Source: DASUPK01 sp963843085
Lineage (GTDB): Bacteria > Actinomycetota > Thermoleophilia > Solirubrobacterales > 70-9
Assembly: GCA_963843085.1 (NCBI GenBank)
Contig: CAWJJG010000010.1
Span: forward strand, 62,001-126,000
Direction of reading: 5' to 3'
Length of the DNA stretch: 64,000 nt
Under the pieces are notes generated by a model. It had not been told where the DNA came from. It saw nothing but the letters and a program-made list of their open reading frames with translations, and searched no databases. Both the position numbers and the translations under genes were made by a program. This document shows, in pieces, positions 17,392 to 24,453 of this stretch (within the stretch, counting starts at the first letter, position 1; each line of letters begins with the position of its first letter).

Positions 17392-18330
17392 AGCGTCGAT
17401 CAGCTCGCTGAGCTTGTCCGGCGTGGTGATCGGCGTGATGACAGGCAGGGTGATGCCGCCATCCACGAAGGCGTTCAGGCGATCCTTCATCTGGGCCGGC
17501 TCGCCGAAGATGAACATCTCCTCGATCAGGTCCCAGGGCGCTTCCTCGGCCGCCTTCTGCCGGTCCTTCGCGTTCCAGGCCTCGACCATCAGGTCGATCT
17601 TCTCCCCATAGCCGAGCCAGCGGTAGAAGTTCTCGTAGACCGGGACGGTTATGTAGGAGGAGAACATGAACCGTGCCAGCGGCTCGACCTGCTCGCGCGG
17701 GCCGGGGATGCAGAAGAACCGGCAGAGCAGCTCGAAGCCATCCGGCGCGCCCTCCAGCTGCTCGGCGATCCTGGGCAGGCCGGCGAGGGGGAGGAAGTTC
17801 GTGAACGCCCCATCCGCCTTCTCGACGGCGAGCCTGAGCATCTTGCCCCGCAGCGCCGCGAGGATGATCGGCACTCGCATCTCGGGCGCGCGCTCCAGCT
17901 TGAAGCCGCCGTCGGCCCGCTCGCCCGCAAGCGCCGTGCGGAGGAAGTCGATCGTCTCCGACATCTTCGACAGGGGCTTGGAGAACGGCATCCCGTTCCA
18001 GCCCTCGATGATCCGGTCCGAGGAGGCGCCGATGCCGAGGGCGAAGCGGCCTCGGGATGCGTCGGCCAGGGCCGCGGCCTCCTGCGCGAGCAGCGCACGG
18101 CCCCGCTGCATGACGCCGACAACGCCGGTGCCGAGGCGCACCTGGCCGGTCCAGGCCGAGGCGAGCGTGAGCGGCGTGAAGCCGTCCGGGCCGTTGGTCT
18201 CGCCCGACCAGAGATCGGTGTAGCCCGCCGCCTCCGCCCGTTTGAAGTGCTCCTCGTTCTCCGGCAGGCTGATTCCGGTGAGCGGAACGGTCAGTCCCCA
18301 GCGGCTCGCCACAACCGCGACCCTATACAT
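17377..18330 (-). CDS. LLM-class F420-dependent oxidoreductase
   Basis: 317-residue luciferase-like TIM-barrel enzyme. It shows W-G-L-T-V-P-L, A-E-A-A-G-Y-T-D-L-W-S-G-E, V-R-L-G-T-G-V-V-G, S-R-G-R-F-A-L-G-I-G-A-S-S and a C-terminal P-V-I-T-P. F420 dependence is inferred from the actinobacterial context and the lack of FMN-type partners. ATG 18330 is used; a GTG at 18312 in frame would remove only six residues. The 3' end overlaps padR by 15 bases in convergent orientation, and the start is 23 bases from a divergent membrane protein gene. The substrate is unknown. Confidence 0.88.
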   Translation of the reverse strand: MYRVAVVASRWGLTVPLTGISLPENEEHFKRAEAAGYTDLWSGETNGPDGFTPLTLASAWTGQVRLGTGVVGVMQRGRALLAQEAAALADASRGRFALGIGASSDRIIEGWNGMPFSKPLSKMSETIDFLRTALAGERADGGFKLERAPEMRVPIILAALRGKMLRLAVEKADGAFTNFLPLAGLPRIAEQLEGAPDGFELLCRFFCIPGPREQVEPLARFMFSSYITVPVYENFYRWLGYGEKIDLMVEAWNAKDRQKAAEEAPWDLIEEMFIFGEPAQMKDRLNAFVDGGITLPVITPITTPDKLSELIDALAPA

Positions 18331-18353
18331 GGAAGTCGGATAGGGTCGCCGCG

Positions 18354-18842
18354 ATGGACACGTCCAAACTCGACCGCTCCGAGATCCTCGGGATGGTCGC
18401 CGCCGGGGTGCTGGTGATCAGCCTCTTTCTCGAGTGGTTCTCGCTCTCCACGGATCCGAGCGTCGTGGCGCGTGGCAACGATTCCGCCAACTGGGCCTGT
18501 GGGGTGGGCAACTCGAGCTGCAGCGGCTGGGACACCTTCCCGATCGTCAGCATCCTGCTGCTCCTCGCCGCCTCGGCGCCGTTCATCCTCGCCTGGATCG
18601 TGATTCGCGGCCACGCTCTCTCCTGGCCGCGCGGAGAGCTGACCGCGATCGTCGGCCTCGCGGCCTTCGTCCTGATCGCCTACAACGGCCTCATCGACAA
18701 GCCGCAGGAGGGGCTCGAGATGAGCCTCTCCTTCGGCTACTGGCTGGCGCTGCTGGCCTCGATCGGCATCTTCATATCCGGCGGCTTCAGGGCAGTGGAG
18801 AGCGGCGGCGGAGCAAGGCGCAAGCCGCCGGCGACCTTCTAG
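18354..18842 (+). CDS. Four-helix membrane protein of unknown function
   Basis: 162 residues with four predicted transmembrane helices (about 10-28, 62-84, 97-113, 127-146). An extracellular loop between helices 1 and 2 holds two cysteines (A-C-G-V-G-N-S-S-C-S-G-W) that could form a disulfide. The C-terminus is short and basic. It precedes glpX by 28 bases and could be co-transcribed with it. I do not recognise the family. Confidence 0.75.
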   Translation: MDTSKLDRSEILGMVAAGVLVISLFLEWFSLSTDPSVVARGNDSANWACGVGNSSCSGWDTFPIVSILLLLAASAPFILAWIVIRGHALSWPRGELTAIVGLAAFVLIAYNGLIDKPQEGLEMSLSFGYWLALLASIGIFISGGFRAVESGGGARRKPPATF

Positions 18843-18870
18843 CCGGAGCCTTCCCTCTAGCCTCTGACCG

Positions 18871-19899
18871 ATGGCCGAACCCGACCACGTCATCTCGCAG
18901 GACGTCCGGGATCCCTCTCACCCGGACCGCAACCTGGCGCTCGAGCTCGTCCGGGTCACCGAGGCGGGCGCGCTCGCCGCGGGCCGCTGGGTCGGCCTCG
19001 GCGAGAAGGAGAGCGCTGACGGCGCCGCGGTCGACGCGATGCGCTTGATGCTCGACACGGTGCCGATGGACGGCGTCGTCGTGATCGGCGAAGGCGAGAA
19101 GGACGAGGCGCCGATGCTCTACAACGGCGAGGAGATCGGCGACGGCAGCCCGCCGGTCGTCGACATCGCGGTCGACCCGCTCGAGGGGACCACGTTGACG
19201 GCGCGGGGCATGCCCTCGGCGCTCTCGGTGATCGCGCTCTCCGAGCGTGGCACGATGTTCGACCCGGGCCCCTGCGTCTACATGGAGAAGATCGCCGCCG
19301 GCCCGCGGAACGCCGAGCTGATCAGCCTGGATAAGCCGCTCGAGGATGTGATCAAGGAGATCGCCGAGCGGAAAGGCGGAGAGACCAGCGACGTCACGGT
19401 GATCATGCTCGACCGCCCGCGCCACGAGGAGGCGGTTGCGACGCTGAGAGAAGTCGGCGCAAGCATTCGATTCATCTCCGACGGCGACGTGGCCGCATCC
19501 CTCTTCGCCGTCATGCCGAACACCGGGATCGATCTGCTCTGGGGGGTCGGCGGCACTCCCGAAGGTGTGCTCTCCGCCTCCGCGATCAAGTGCATGGGGG
19601 GCCGGATTCTGGGCCGCCTCTGGCCTCGGAACGACGAGGAGCGCAAGGCCGCGGAGGATGCGGGCTACGACCTCAGCCGGGTGCTTGGGACCGACGATCT
19701 GGTCTCGGGCGATGACGTCTTCTTCGCCGCGACGGGAGTCACCGACGGCGACCTGCTCGACGGCGTCCGCTATCTGGACGATGGACACGCGACGACCGAG
19801 TCGCTGGTGATGCGCTCGCGCTCGGGAACCATCCGGCGCGTCCAGGCCACCCACAACCGCCCGAAGCTGCGGGAGGTGGTCGGTGAGCGGTATGGGTAG
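18871..19899 (+). CDS. glpX: Class II fructose-1,6-bisphosphatase GlpX
   Basis: 342-residue metal-dependent phosphatase of gluconeogenesis. Diagnostic motifs are A-A-G-R-W-V-G-L-G-E-K, the metal-binding G-E-G-E-K-D-E-A-P-M-L-Y, V-D-P-L-E-G-T-T (catalytic), and the C-terminal G-V-T-D-G-D-L-L-D-G-V. Length is normal for actinobacterial enzymes, where GlpX is often the only fructose bisphosphatase. The stop lies three bases before copy B of the convergent-gap repeat. Confidence 0.95.
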   Translation: MAEPDHVISQDVRDPSHPDRNLALELVRVTEAGALAAGRWVGLGEKESADGAAVDAMRLMLDTVPMDGVVVIGEGEKDEAPMLYNGEEIGDGSPPVVDIAVDPLEGTTLTARGMPSALSVIALSERGTMFDPGPCVYMEKIAAGPRNAELISLDKPLEDVIKEIAERKGGETSDVTVIMLDRPRHEEAVATLREVGASIRFISDGDVAASLFAVMPNTGIDLLWGVGGTPEGVLSASAIKCMGGRILGRLWPRNDEERKAAEDAGYDLSRVLGTDDLVSGDDVFFAATGVTDGDLLDGVRYLDDGHATTESLVMRSRSGTIRRVQATHNRPKLREVVGERYG

Positions 19900-19901
19900 A
19901 C

Positions 19902-19998
19902 GGCTTCGCCATCAGATCGCGGCCACAGGCGGCCGCCCCACATAAGTCGGTCCGGGCTTCGCCCTCCGCTCCAAAGTGGAGCGGCCTGGTGGCCGCTA
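19902..19998 (+). repeat. Convergent-gap hairpin repeat, full copy B
   Basis: 97 bp, the same length and order as the copy at 15321-15417, with the differences mainly in the middle (19940-19980). It begins three bases after the glpX stop and ends with the hairpin GCGGCCTGGTGGCCGC plus CTA, which is the minus-strand TAG stop of the YihY-family gene. Both converging genes therefore end in or next to it. Confidence 0.85.
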
Positions 19999-20919
19999 GC
20001 CCTCCATCGGGAGTGCGCCCGTGTCGTCGCTTTCGTGCCGGAGCGAGTTGATCACCGCCCCGGCCAGCAGCGCCAGGCTGACGGCGTAGAACCAGACCAG
20101 CGCGATCAGGATGAAGCCGATCGTGCCGCCGATCCGGTGCAGGTCGGAGATGTTGGCCAGGTAGAGGGGGAAGACATAGTTCCCCAGCGAGGTGACCAGG
20201 GAGAAGAAGAGGGCTCCGGGCCAGACCGAGCGCCAGGGCATGTGGCCCTTCGGCACCGCCCAGTAGATCGCCGCCATGATCAGGAAGGTCACGATCAGGC
20301 CGCCCACCACGACGATCGCCGTCCGCACCGCGCCCCAGCCGTCGAGGCCGAAGGGCAGGCGGTCGGCGCTCGTCAGCACGGCGCTCTCGACCGTCGGCAC
20401 GGTCACGCTGGCTGCGAGCAGGAGGAGCAGCGCCAGCAACATGACCAGCGACCAGCGCTTCTGCTGGACCCAACCACGGCACTCGACGTGGTAGATCCGG
20501 CAGAAGGCGGTGTCCATTGCGCCCCAGAAAGAGGCGCCGATCCAGATCCCGCCGACCACGGCCGCGATGCCGATCGTGGTGGAGCTGGCCCGGACCCGGT
20601 CGATGGCGTCCTGAAGAGTCCCCTGCTCTGAGTTCGGGAAAAGGCGCTGGATGTCGACGATCACGCTGTGCTCGATGTCGTTGCTGTTGACGACCTGGCC
20701 GAAGATGAAGAGCACGAGCAGGGCGAACGGAAAGACGGCCAGCATCAGGTTGTAGGCGACCATGCCGGACAGCCCGGTGATGTTCTCCTTGTAGGCGCGG
20801 TTCCAGAAGGCGCGCAGCCAGGGGTGCCGCCAGACGTGCCAGCTCGGGGGTTGCGGCTCGGAGCGCCGCGCCTCAGTTGACGGGTCGCGCCTGCGGCGTG
20901 CCCTTGCATAGACGCTCAT
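19996..20919 (-). CDS. YihY/BrkB-family inner membrane protein
   Basis: 307 residues with six transmembrane helices. It shows the family signatures: A-Y-N-L-M-L-A-V-F-P-F-A-L near helix 1, I-W-I-G-A-S-F-W-G-A-M-D, Y-W-A-V-P and W-P-G-A-L-F-F, and the late I-L-I-A-L-V-W-F-Y. The first 35 residues are basic and cytosolic. Proposals for the family (RNase BN, now refuted, and transporter roles) are unsettled. Transcribed away from sigA, with the sigA leader in between. Confidence 0.9.
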   Translation of the reverse strand: MSVYARARRRRDPSTEARRSEPQPPSWHVWRHPWLRAFWNRAYKENITGLSGMVAYNLMLAVFPFALLVLFIFGQVVNSNDIEHSVIVDIQRLFPNSEQGTLQDAIDRVRASSTTIGIAAVVGGIWIGASFWGAMDTAFCRIYHVECRGWVQQKRWSLVMLLALLLLLAASVTVPTVESAVLTSADRLPFGLDGWGAVRTAIVVVGGLIVTFLIMAAIYWAVPKGHMPWRSVWPGALFFSLVTSLGNYVFPLYLANISDLHRIGGTIGFILIALVWFYAVSLALLAGAVINSLRHESDDTGALPMEG

Positions 20920-21024
20920 GCGTAACGAACGTCCGGACCGGGGTACGTCGAAGGGCGCCCGGAACTTTCCCGCGATTTGCTTGTTCTTGGCGATGCAGGT
21001 ACGGAGTCACGCGTGGGGTGTGCG

Positions 21025-21053
21025 TTGACTTCAAAAAATGAAGTGGCTACCAT
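21025..21053 (+). promoter_or_regulatory. SigA-type promoter in the sigA leader
   Basis: TTGACT (21025-21030), a 17-base spacer and TACCAT (21048-21053) form a near-consensus vegetative promoter, 218 bases before the sigma factor start codon. It would start transcripts near 21060. A strong hairpin with a T-run lies about 50 to 80 bases further on, so many of these transcripts may end early. Confidence 0.65.
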
Positions 21054-21109
21054 GATCACGGACGTTTGAGGAAGACTCGCGAGATCTAGGCGTGACGAAG
21101 TGAATAGAG

Positions 21110-21140
21110 CGCGGATGCGGTCCAACCGCTCCGCGTTTTT
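21110..21140 (+). terminator. Intrinsic terminator inside the sigA leader
   Basis: CGCGGA (21110-21115), one bulged T, GCGGT, loop CCA, ACCGC, TCCGCG (to 21135) and then TTTTT (21136-21140) give an 11-bp stem followed by a U-tract. This is the classic shape of a Rho-independent terminator. It lies between an upstream promoter and the gene, so it would act as an attenuator or as the end of a roughly 80-nt leader RNA. Confidence 0.75.
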
Positions 21141-21163
21141 GTGGCCTTTGAGGGGGATTGGAG

Positions 21164-21190
21164 TAAAGGTTTTTCGTCAGCGGCCGACAT
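21164..21190 (+). promoter_or_regulatory. Sigma-28-like promoter downstream of the leader terminator
   Basis: TAAA (21164-21167), exactly 15 bases, then GCCGACAT (21183-21190). The FliA/WhiG-type consensus is TAAA-N15-GCCGATAA. It lies beyond the leader terminator and about 80 bases before the sigA ATG, so transcripts from it would escape attenuation. The same layout occurs before the two pilin genes. Confidence 0.5.
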
Positions 21191-21270
21191 GAGTAAGGTC
21201 CGCCAGAATTAGGTAAGAGGCCGGGCGGCCAGGAAATTGACAGACAGCCAGGAAGGAAGAGCGTAGGCGA

Positions 21271-22371
21271 ATGCTCGTAGCCGAGATCCAAGAACTTGAA
21301 GAAGTAAAGACGCTGGTCACCCGCGGCCAGCAGCTGGGCGTCCTCACCTTTGGCGACGTCGCCACTGCTGTGTCCGAGGTCGAGCTCGACGAGTCCGATG
21401 TGGAGGACCTGTACGGGCATCTCGAGAAGGTCGGCATCGAGTTGGTCGAGGACCTCGACCCGGCTCAGAAGGCCGCCGCCGAGAACGAGCGTTCCGATGG
21501 CAAGCGGGGCGGGCGCAAGAAGAAGGCGCTCGACCTGAAGCCGGACATGACCACCGATTCCCTGCAGCTCTTCCTCAAGGACATCGGCAAGGTCAGGTTG
21601 CTCACTGCCGCCGAGGAGGTCGAGCTCGCGAAGCGCATTGAGCGCGGCGACCTCGACGCCAAGCAGAAGATGGTCGAGTCGAACCTCCGCCTGGTCGTCT
21701 CGATCGCCAAGAACTACCGCAACCAGGGCCTGCCATTCCTCGACCTGATCCAGGAGGGCACGCTCGGCCTGGTGCGCGCGGCCGAGAAGTTCGACTACCG
21801 CAAGGGCTTCAAGTTCTCGACCTACGCGACCTGGTGGATCCGCCAGGCGATCGCTCGCGCGCTCGCCGACAAGGCGCGGACCATCCGCATCCCGGTCCAC
21901 GTGGTCGAGAAGCTCAACAAGATCGGCCGAGCGGAGCGAAAGCTGGTGACCGAGCTGGGCCGCGAGCCCACCCCGGAGGAGATCGCCGAGGTCACCGGCA
22001 TCGAGCCCGAAGAGGTCGACTCGATCAAGCGCTCGGCGCAGGCGCCGGTCTCGCTCGAGAAGCCGGTCGGCGACGAGGAGGAGTCGGAGTTCGGCCAGTT
22101 CATCGCCGATGAGCGTGCCGAGTCCCCCTTCGAGCGCGCCGCCGAGCTGCTCACCAAGGAGGCGCTGAAGGAGGCCCTCGAGAACCTCTCCTACCGCGAG
22201 CGTCGCGTGCTCGAGCTCCGCTACGGGCTCGGCGGCGAGCATCCGCGGACCCTGGACGAGGTCGGTCGGACCTTCAACGTCACCCGCGAGCGGATCCGGC
22301 AGATCGAGAACCAGAGCCTGAAGAAGCTGCAGTCACTCGCGGAGGCGCAGAAGCTCCGCGAGGTCGCTTGA
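21271..22371 (+). CDS. sigA: Primary sigma factor RpoD/SigA
   Basis: 366-residue group 1 sigma-70 factor. After a short region 1.1-like segment and a basic linker (about residues 65-88), it has region 1.2 (D-S-L-Q-L-F-L-K-D-I-G), the full core region 2 including F-L-D-L-I-Q-E-G, Y-A-T-W-W-I-R-Q-A-I for -10 recognition, region 3, and region 4.2 (T-L-D-E-V-G-R-T-F-N-V-T-R-E-R-I-R-Q-I-E). ATG 21271 follows a GGAAGG motif at moderate distance. The 351-base region upstream holds two candidate promoters and a terminator and no gene. The type IV pilus genes begin 319 bases downstream. Confidence 0.95.
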   Translation: MLVAEIQELEEVKTLVTRGQQLGVLTFGDVATAVSEVELDESDVEDLYGHLEKVGIELVEDLDPAQKAAAENERSDGKRGGRKKKALDLKPDMTTDSLQLFLKDIGKVRLLTAAEEVELAKRIERGDLDAKQKMVESNLRLVVSIAKNYRNQGLPFLDLIQEGTLGLVRAAEKFDYRKGFKFSTYATWWIRQAIARALADKARTIRIPVHVVEKLNKIGRAERKLVTELGREPTPEEIAEVTGIEPEEVDSIKRSAQAPVSLEKPVGDEEESEFGQFIADERAESPFERAAELLTKEALKEALENLSYRERRVLELRYGLGGEHPRTLDEVGRTFNVTRERIRQIENQSLKKLQSLAEAQKLREVA

Positions 22372-22375
22372 GCAG

Positions 22376-22500
22376 CTCTCGCAGATCGACGAGCATCCGG
22401 GCCGGCGTCTCGATGACGTCGGCCCACGTGTAGCGCCCCAACTCGTCACCGCGCGCCCGCGCCTTGCGCTCTCTCTGCCGGTCCTGTTCCCAACTGGGCG
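22376..22500 (-). pseudogene. Remnant of a DUF559-like gene 3' end
   Basis: Read on the minus strand, this stretch encodes about 40 residues with W-E-Q-D-R-Q-R-E-R, R-Y-T-W-A-D-V and P-A-R-M-L-V-D-L-R-E-L-L. It resembles the last part of DUF559 (Vsr-like) proteins, compare R-L-T-W-R-Q-V and V-A-R-T-L-R-R-L-L at the end of the gene at 53589. No start codon, upstream domain or separate stop was found, and the 3' side runs into sigA. I read it as a decayed gene end. The 22372-22690 region otherwise holds only a long hairpin. Confidence 0.35.
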
Positions 22501-22515
22501 ATCCTGGCCTCGACT

Positions 22516-22554
22516 GTCCTGTCCTGGGGACCCACTGGGTCCCCTAAGCAGGAC
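22516..22554 (+). terminator. Long hairpin downstream of sigA
   Basis: GTCCTG (22516-22521) pairs with CAGGAC (22549-22554). Inside, after four-base internal loops, GGGGACCCA (22526-22534) pairs perfectly with TGGGTCCCC (22536-22544) around a single C. No T-run follows, as is common for actinobacterial terminators. It probably ends the sigA transcript before the pilus genes. Confidence 0.5.
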
Positions 22555-22690
22555 GGTCCTCCGATTAGCCCCCTGTGTGCAGCGATCTGCCCGCGCCGGG
22601 CGCCTTCATTGCCGGTTTTCGGCCCTGCGAGCCTGCAGCACCCAATTTTGCTGATCTAGCTGCGCGTGCCCACGCCCGATAGCGAAGGTG

Positions 22691-23797
22691 ATGGCATTTG
22701 ACATCGACCAAGCATTGACCTTCATGGTCGAGCGGGAGGGATCGGACCTCCATGTGAAGGTGGACTCGCCGCCCGTGGCGAGGGTCCACGGTGACCTCTG
22801 GGCGCTCCGGGACTCTGAGCCGCTGACCTCCGAGGACACCGAGAAGGCCCTACACGGCATCGCCGACGAGCATCACCTCACCGAGTTCGAGGAGGCCGGC
22901 GAGGTCGACTTCTCCTACGAGCTTCCCGGCGTCTCGCGCTTCCGCGTCAGCGCTTTCCGCCAGCGCGGCGACGTCTCGATCGCCCTGCGCGCGATCCCGT
23001 TCTCGGTTCGGACCATCGACGACCTGGGCCTGCCCGATGTCGTGCGCCGGCTCGCCGAAGAGCCGCGCGGGATCATCCTGCTCACCGGGACGACCGGCTC
23101 GGGCAAGTCGACCACGCTCGCCGCGATGATCGACCACATCAACTCCACCCGGGCGCGTCACATCGTGACGATGGAGGATCCCATCGAGTACCTCCACCGT
23201 GACAAGCTCTCGATCATCAACCAGCGCGAGGTGGGCTCGGACACCCAGAGCTTCGCCAAGGCGATGCGCCGCGTCCTCCGCCAGGACCCCGATGTGATCC
23301 TGATCGGGGAGATGCGCGACGAGGAGACCGTCCGCACCGCGCTGTCGGCCGCCGAGACCGGCCACCTGGTCATGTCGACGCTCCACACCCTCGACGCGAC
23401 AGAGACGATCAACCGCATCATCGACTTCTTCCCGCCGCACCTCCAGCAGCAGGCCCGCGTCATGCTGGCCTCGACGCTCAAGGGCGCGATCTCCCAGCGG
23501 CTCGTCCCCCGGATTGACCGGGAGGGCCGCGTCGCCGTCGCCGAGGTCTTGGCTGTCACGGGCCGTGTTCAGGACCTGATCCTCAACCCCGAGGAGACCG
23601 GCCGGATCACAGAGGTGATCGGCGAGGGCGACTTCTACGGCATGCAGACCTTCGACCAGGCGCTCCTGGGCTACGTCACCCAGGGCATCGTCTCCGAGGA
23701 GGTCGCGATGGAGACGGCCTCCAGCCCGCACGACTTCAAACTGATGCTCGCCGCCAAGGGCCAGCGGGCCAGCGGGATCGAGCAGGTGGTCGCATGA
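22691..23797 (+). CDS. pilT: Type IV pilus retraction ATPase PilT
   Basis: 368-residue hexameric secretion ATPase that depolymerises pili. The N-terminal PAS-like domain carries G-S-D-L-H-V-K (residues about 15-22). Walker A T-G-T-T-G-S-G-K-S lies near residue 135, the Asp box M-E-D-P-I-E-Y near 160, Walker B D-V-I-L-I-G-E-M-R-D near 200 and the His box S-T-L-H-T. ATG 22691 is preceded by GTG 22688; both are usable, with GAAGG close by. It overlaps the next gene by four bases (ATGA). A second PilT lies at 26339, so the locus has two retraction-type motors. Confidence 0.93.
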   Translation: MAFDIDQALTFMVEREGSDLHVKVDSPPVARVHGDLWALRDSEPLTSEDTEKALHGIADEHHLTEFEEAGEVDFSYELPGVSRFRVSAFRQRGDVSIALRAIPFSVRTIDDLGLPDVVRRLAEEPRGIILLTGTTGSGKSTTLAAMIDHINSTRARHIVTMEDPIEYLHRDKLSIINQREVGSDTQSFAKAMRRVLRQDPDVILIGEMRDEETVRTALSAAETGHLVMSTLHTLDATETINRIIDFFPPHLQQQARVMLASTLKGAISQRLVPRIDREGRVAVAEVLAVTGRVQDLILNPEETGRITEVIGEGDFYGMQTFDQALLGYVTQGIVSEEVAMETASSPHDFKLMLAAKGQRASGIEQVVA

Positions 23798-24444
23798 GGG
23801 ACGCAATCAACAACAACCCCAAGGTGCAGCTCGGGGTCGTCGGCGTGCTGATCCTCCTGATGGCGGTTGTGGTGCTGCCGGCCATGATGGGGAAGAAGAG
23901 CTCGAGCAGCGGGGGAGCCACGACCAACACCGTCAGCGCCCAGGCGACCACGCCCAACGGCACGGTCGACATGACGGTGCAGACCACCCAGCCGGCTCCC
24001 GGCGCCACGGCGGCCGCCGACAACGCCGGTGCGGCCACCGCTCCGCCGGTGACCGTGGACCCGGCGACATTCGTGCCCGGACCCGGACTCCCGGCTCCGG
24101 TGGTCGACGCCTGGAAGGGCGGCAATGCCGTCGTCCTCCTGGTGGTCCGCAGCAATGGCATCGACGACCGCCTCGTCAGCCGGTCCGTGCGGGCGCTCTC
24201 GGGCGATCCTGGCGTCACCGTGTTCGTCGTCCGCGCAAACAACGTCGCTCGCTACTCCCGGATCACCCAGGGCGTCGGGGTGAGCCAGGCGCCCGCGCTG
24301 GTCGTCGTCCGACCGCGGAAGGTCAGCGGCTCCGTGCCGGAGGCACAGGTCACCTATGGCTTCCGGGACTCGCAAACCGTCGTTCAGTACGTGCACGACG
24401 CTCTCTACTCCGGCAAGGACGACCTGCCCTACAGCCCGAGGTAG
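23794..24444 (+). CDS. Membrane-anchored thioredoxin-fold-like protein in pil operon
   Basis: 216 residues: one N-terminal transmembrane helix (about 14-31), a Ser/Thr/Ala/Pro-rich linker (35-90), then a compact domain with A-V-V-L-L-V-V-R, V-F-V-V-R-A-N-N-V-A and G-V-S-Q-A-P-A-L-V-V-V. These match the beta strands and cis-Pro loop of a thioredoxin fold. The CxxC motif is absent; the domain has no cysteine. Translationally coupled to pilT and ten bases before pilB, so a pilus assembly role is likely. The fold assignment is tentative. Confidence 0.6.
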   Translation: MRDAINNNPKVQLGVVGVLILLMAVVVLPAMMGKKSSSSGGATTNTVSAQATTPNGTVDMTVQTTQPAPGATAAADNAGAATAPPVTVDPATFVPGPGLPAPVVDAWKGGNAVVLLVVRSNGIDDRLVSRSVRALSGDPGVTVFVVRANNVARYSRITQGVGVSQAPALVVVRPRKVSGSVPEAQVTYGFRDSQTVVQYVHDALYSGKDDLPYSPR

Positions 24445-24453
24445 GCGGCCCCG

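Noticed and set aside
21237..21242. TTGACA just before sigA as a -35 box
   Set aside because: A -10 box at proper spacing would fall at or after the start codon.
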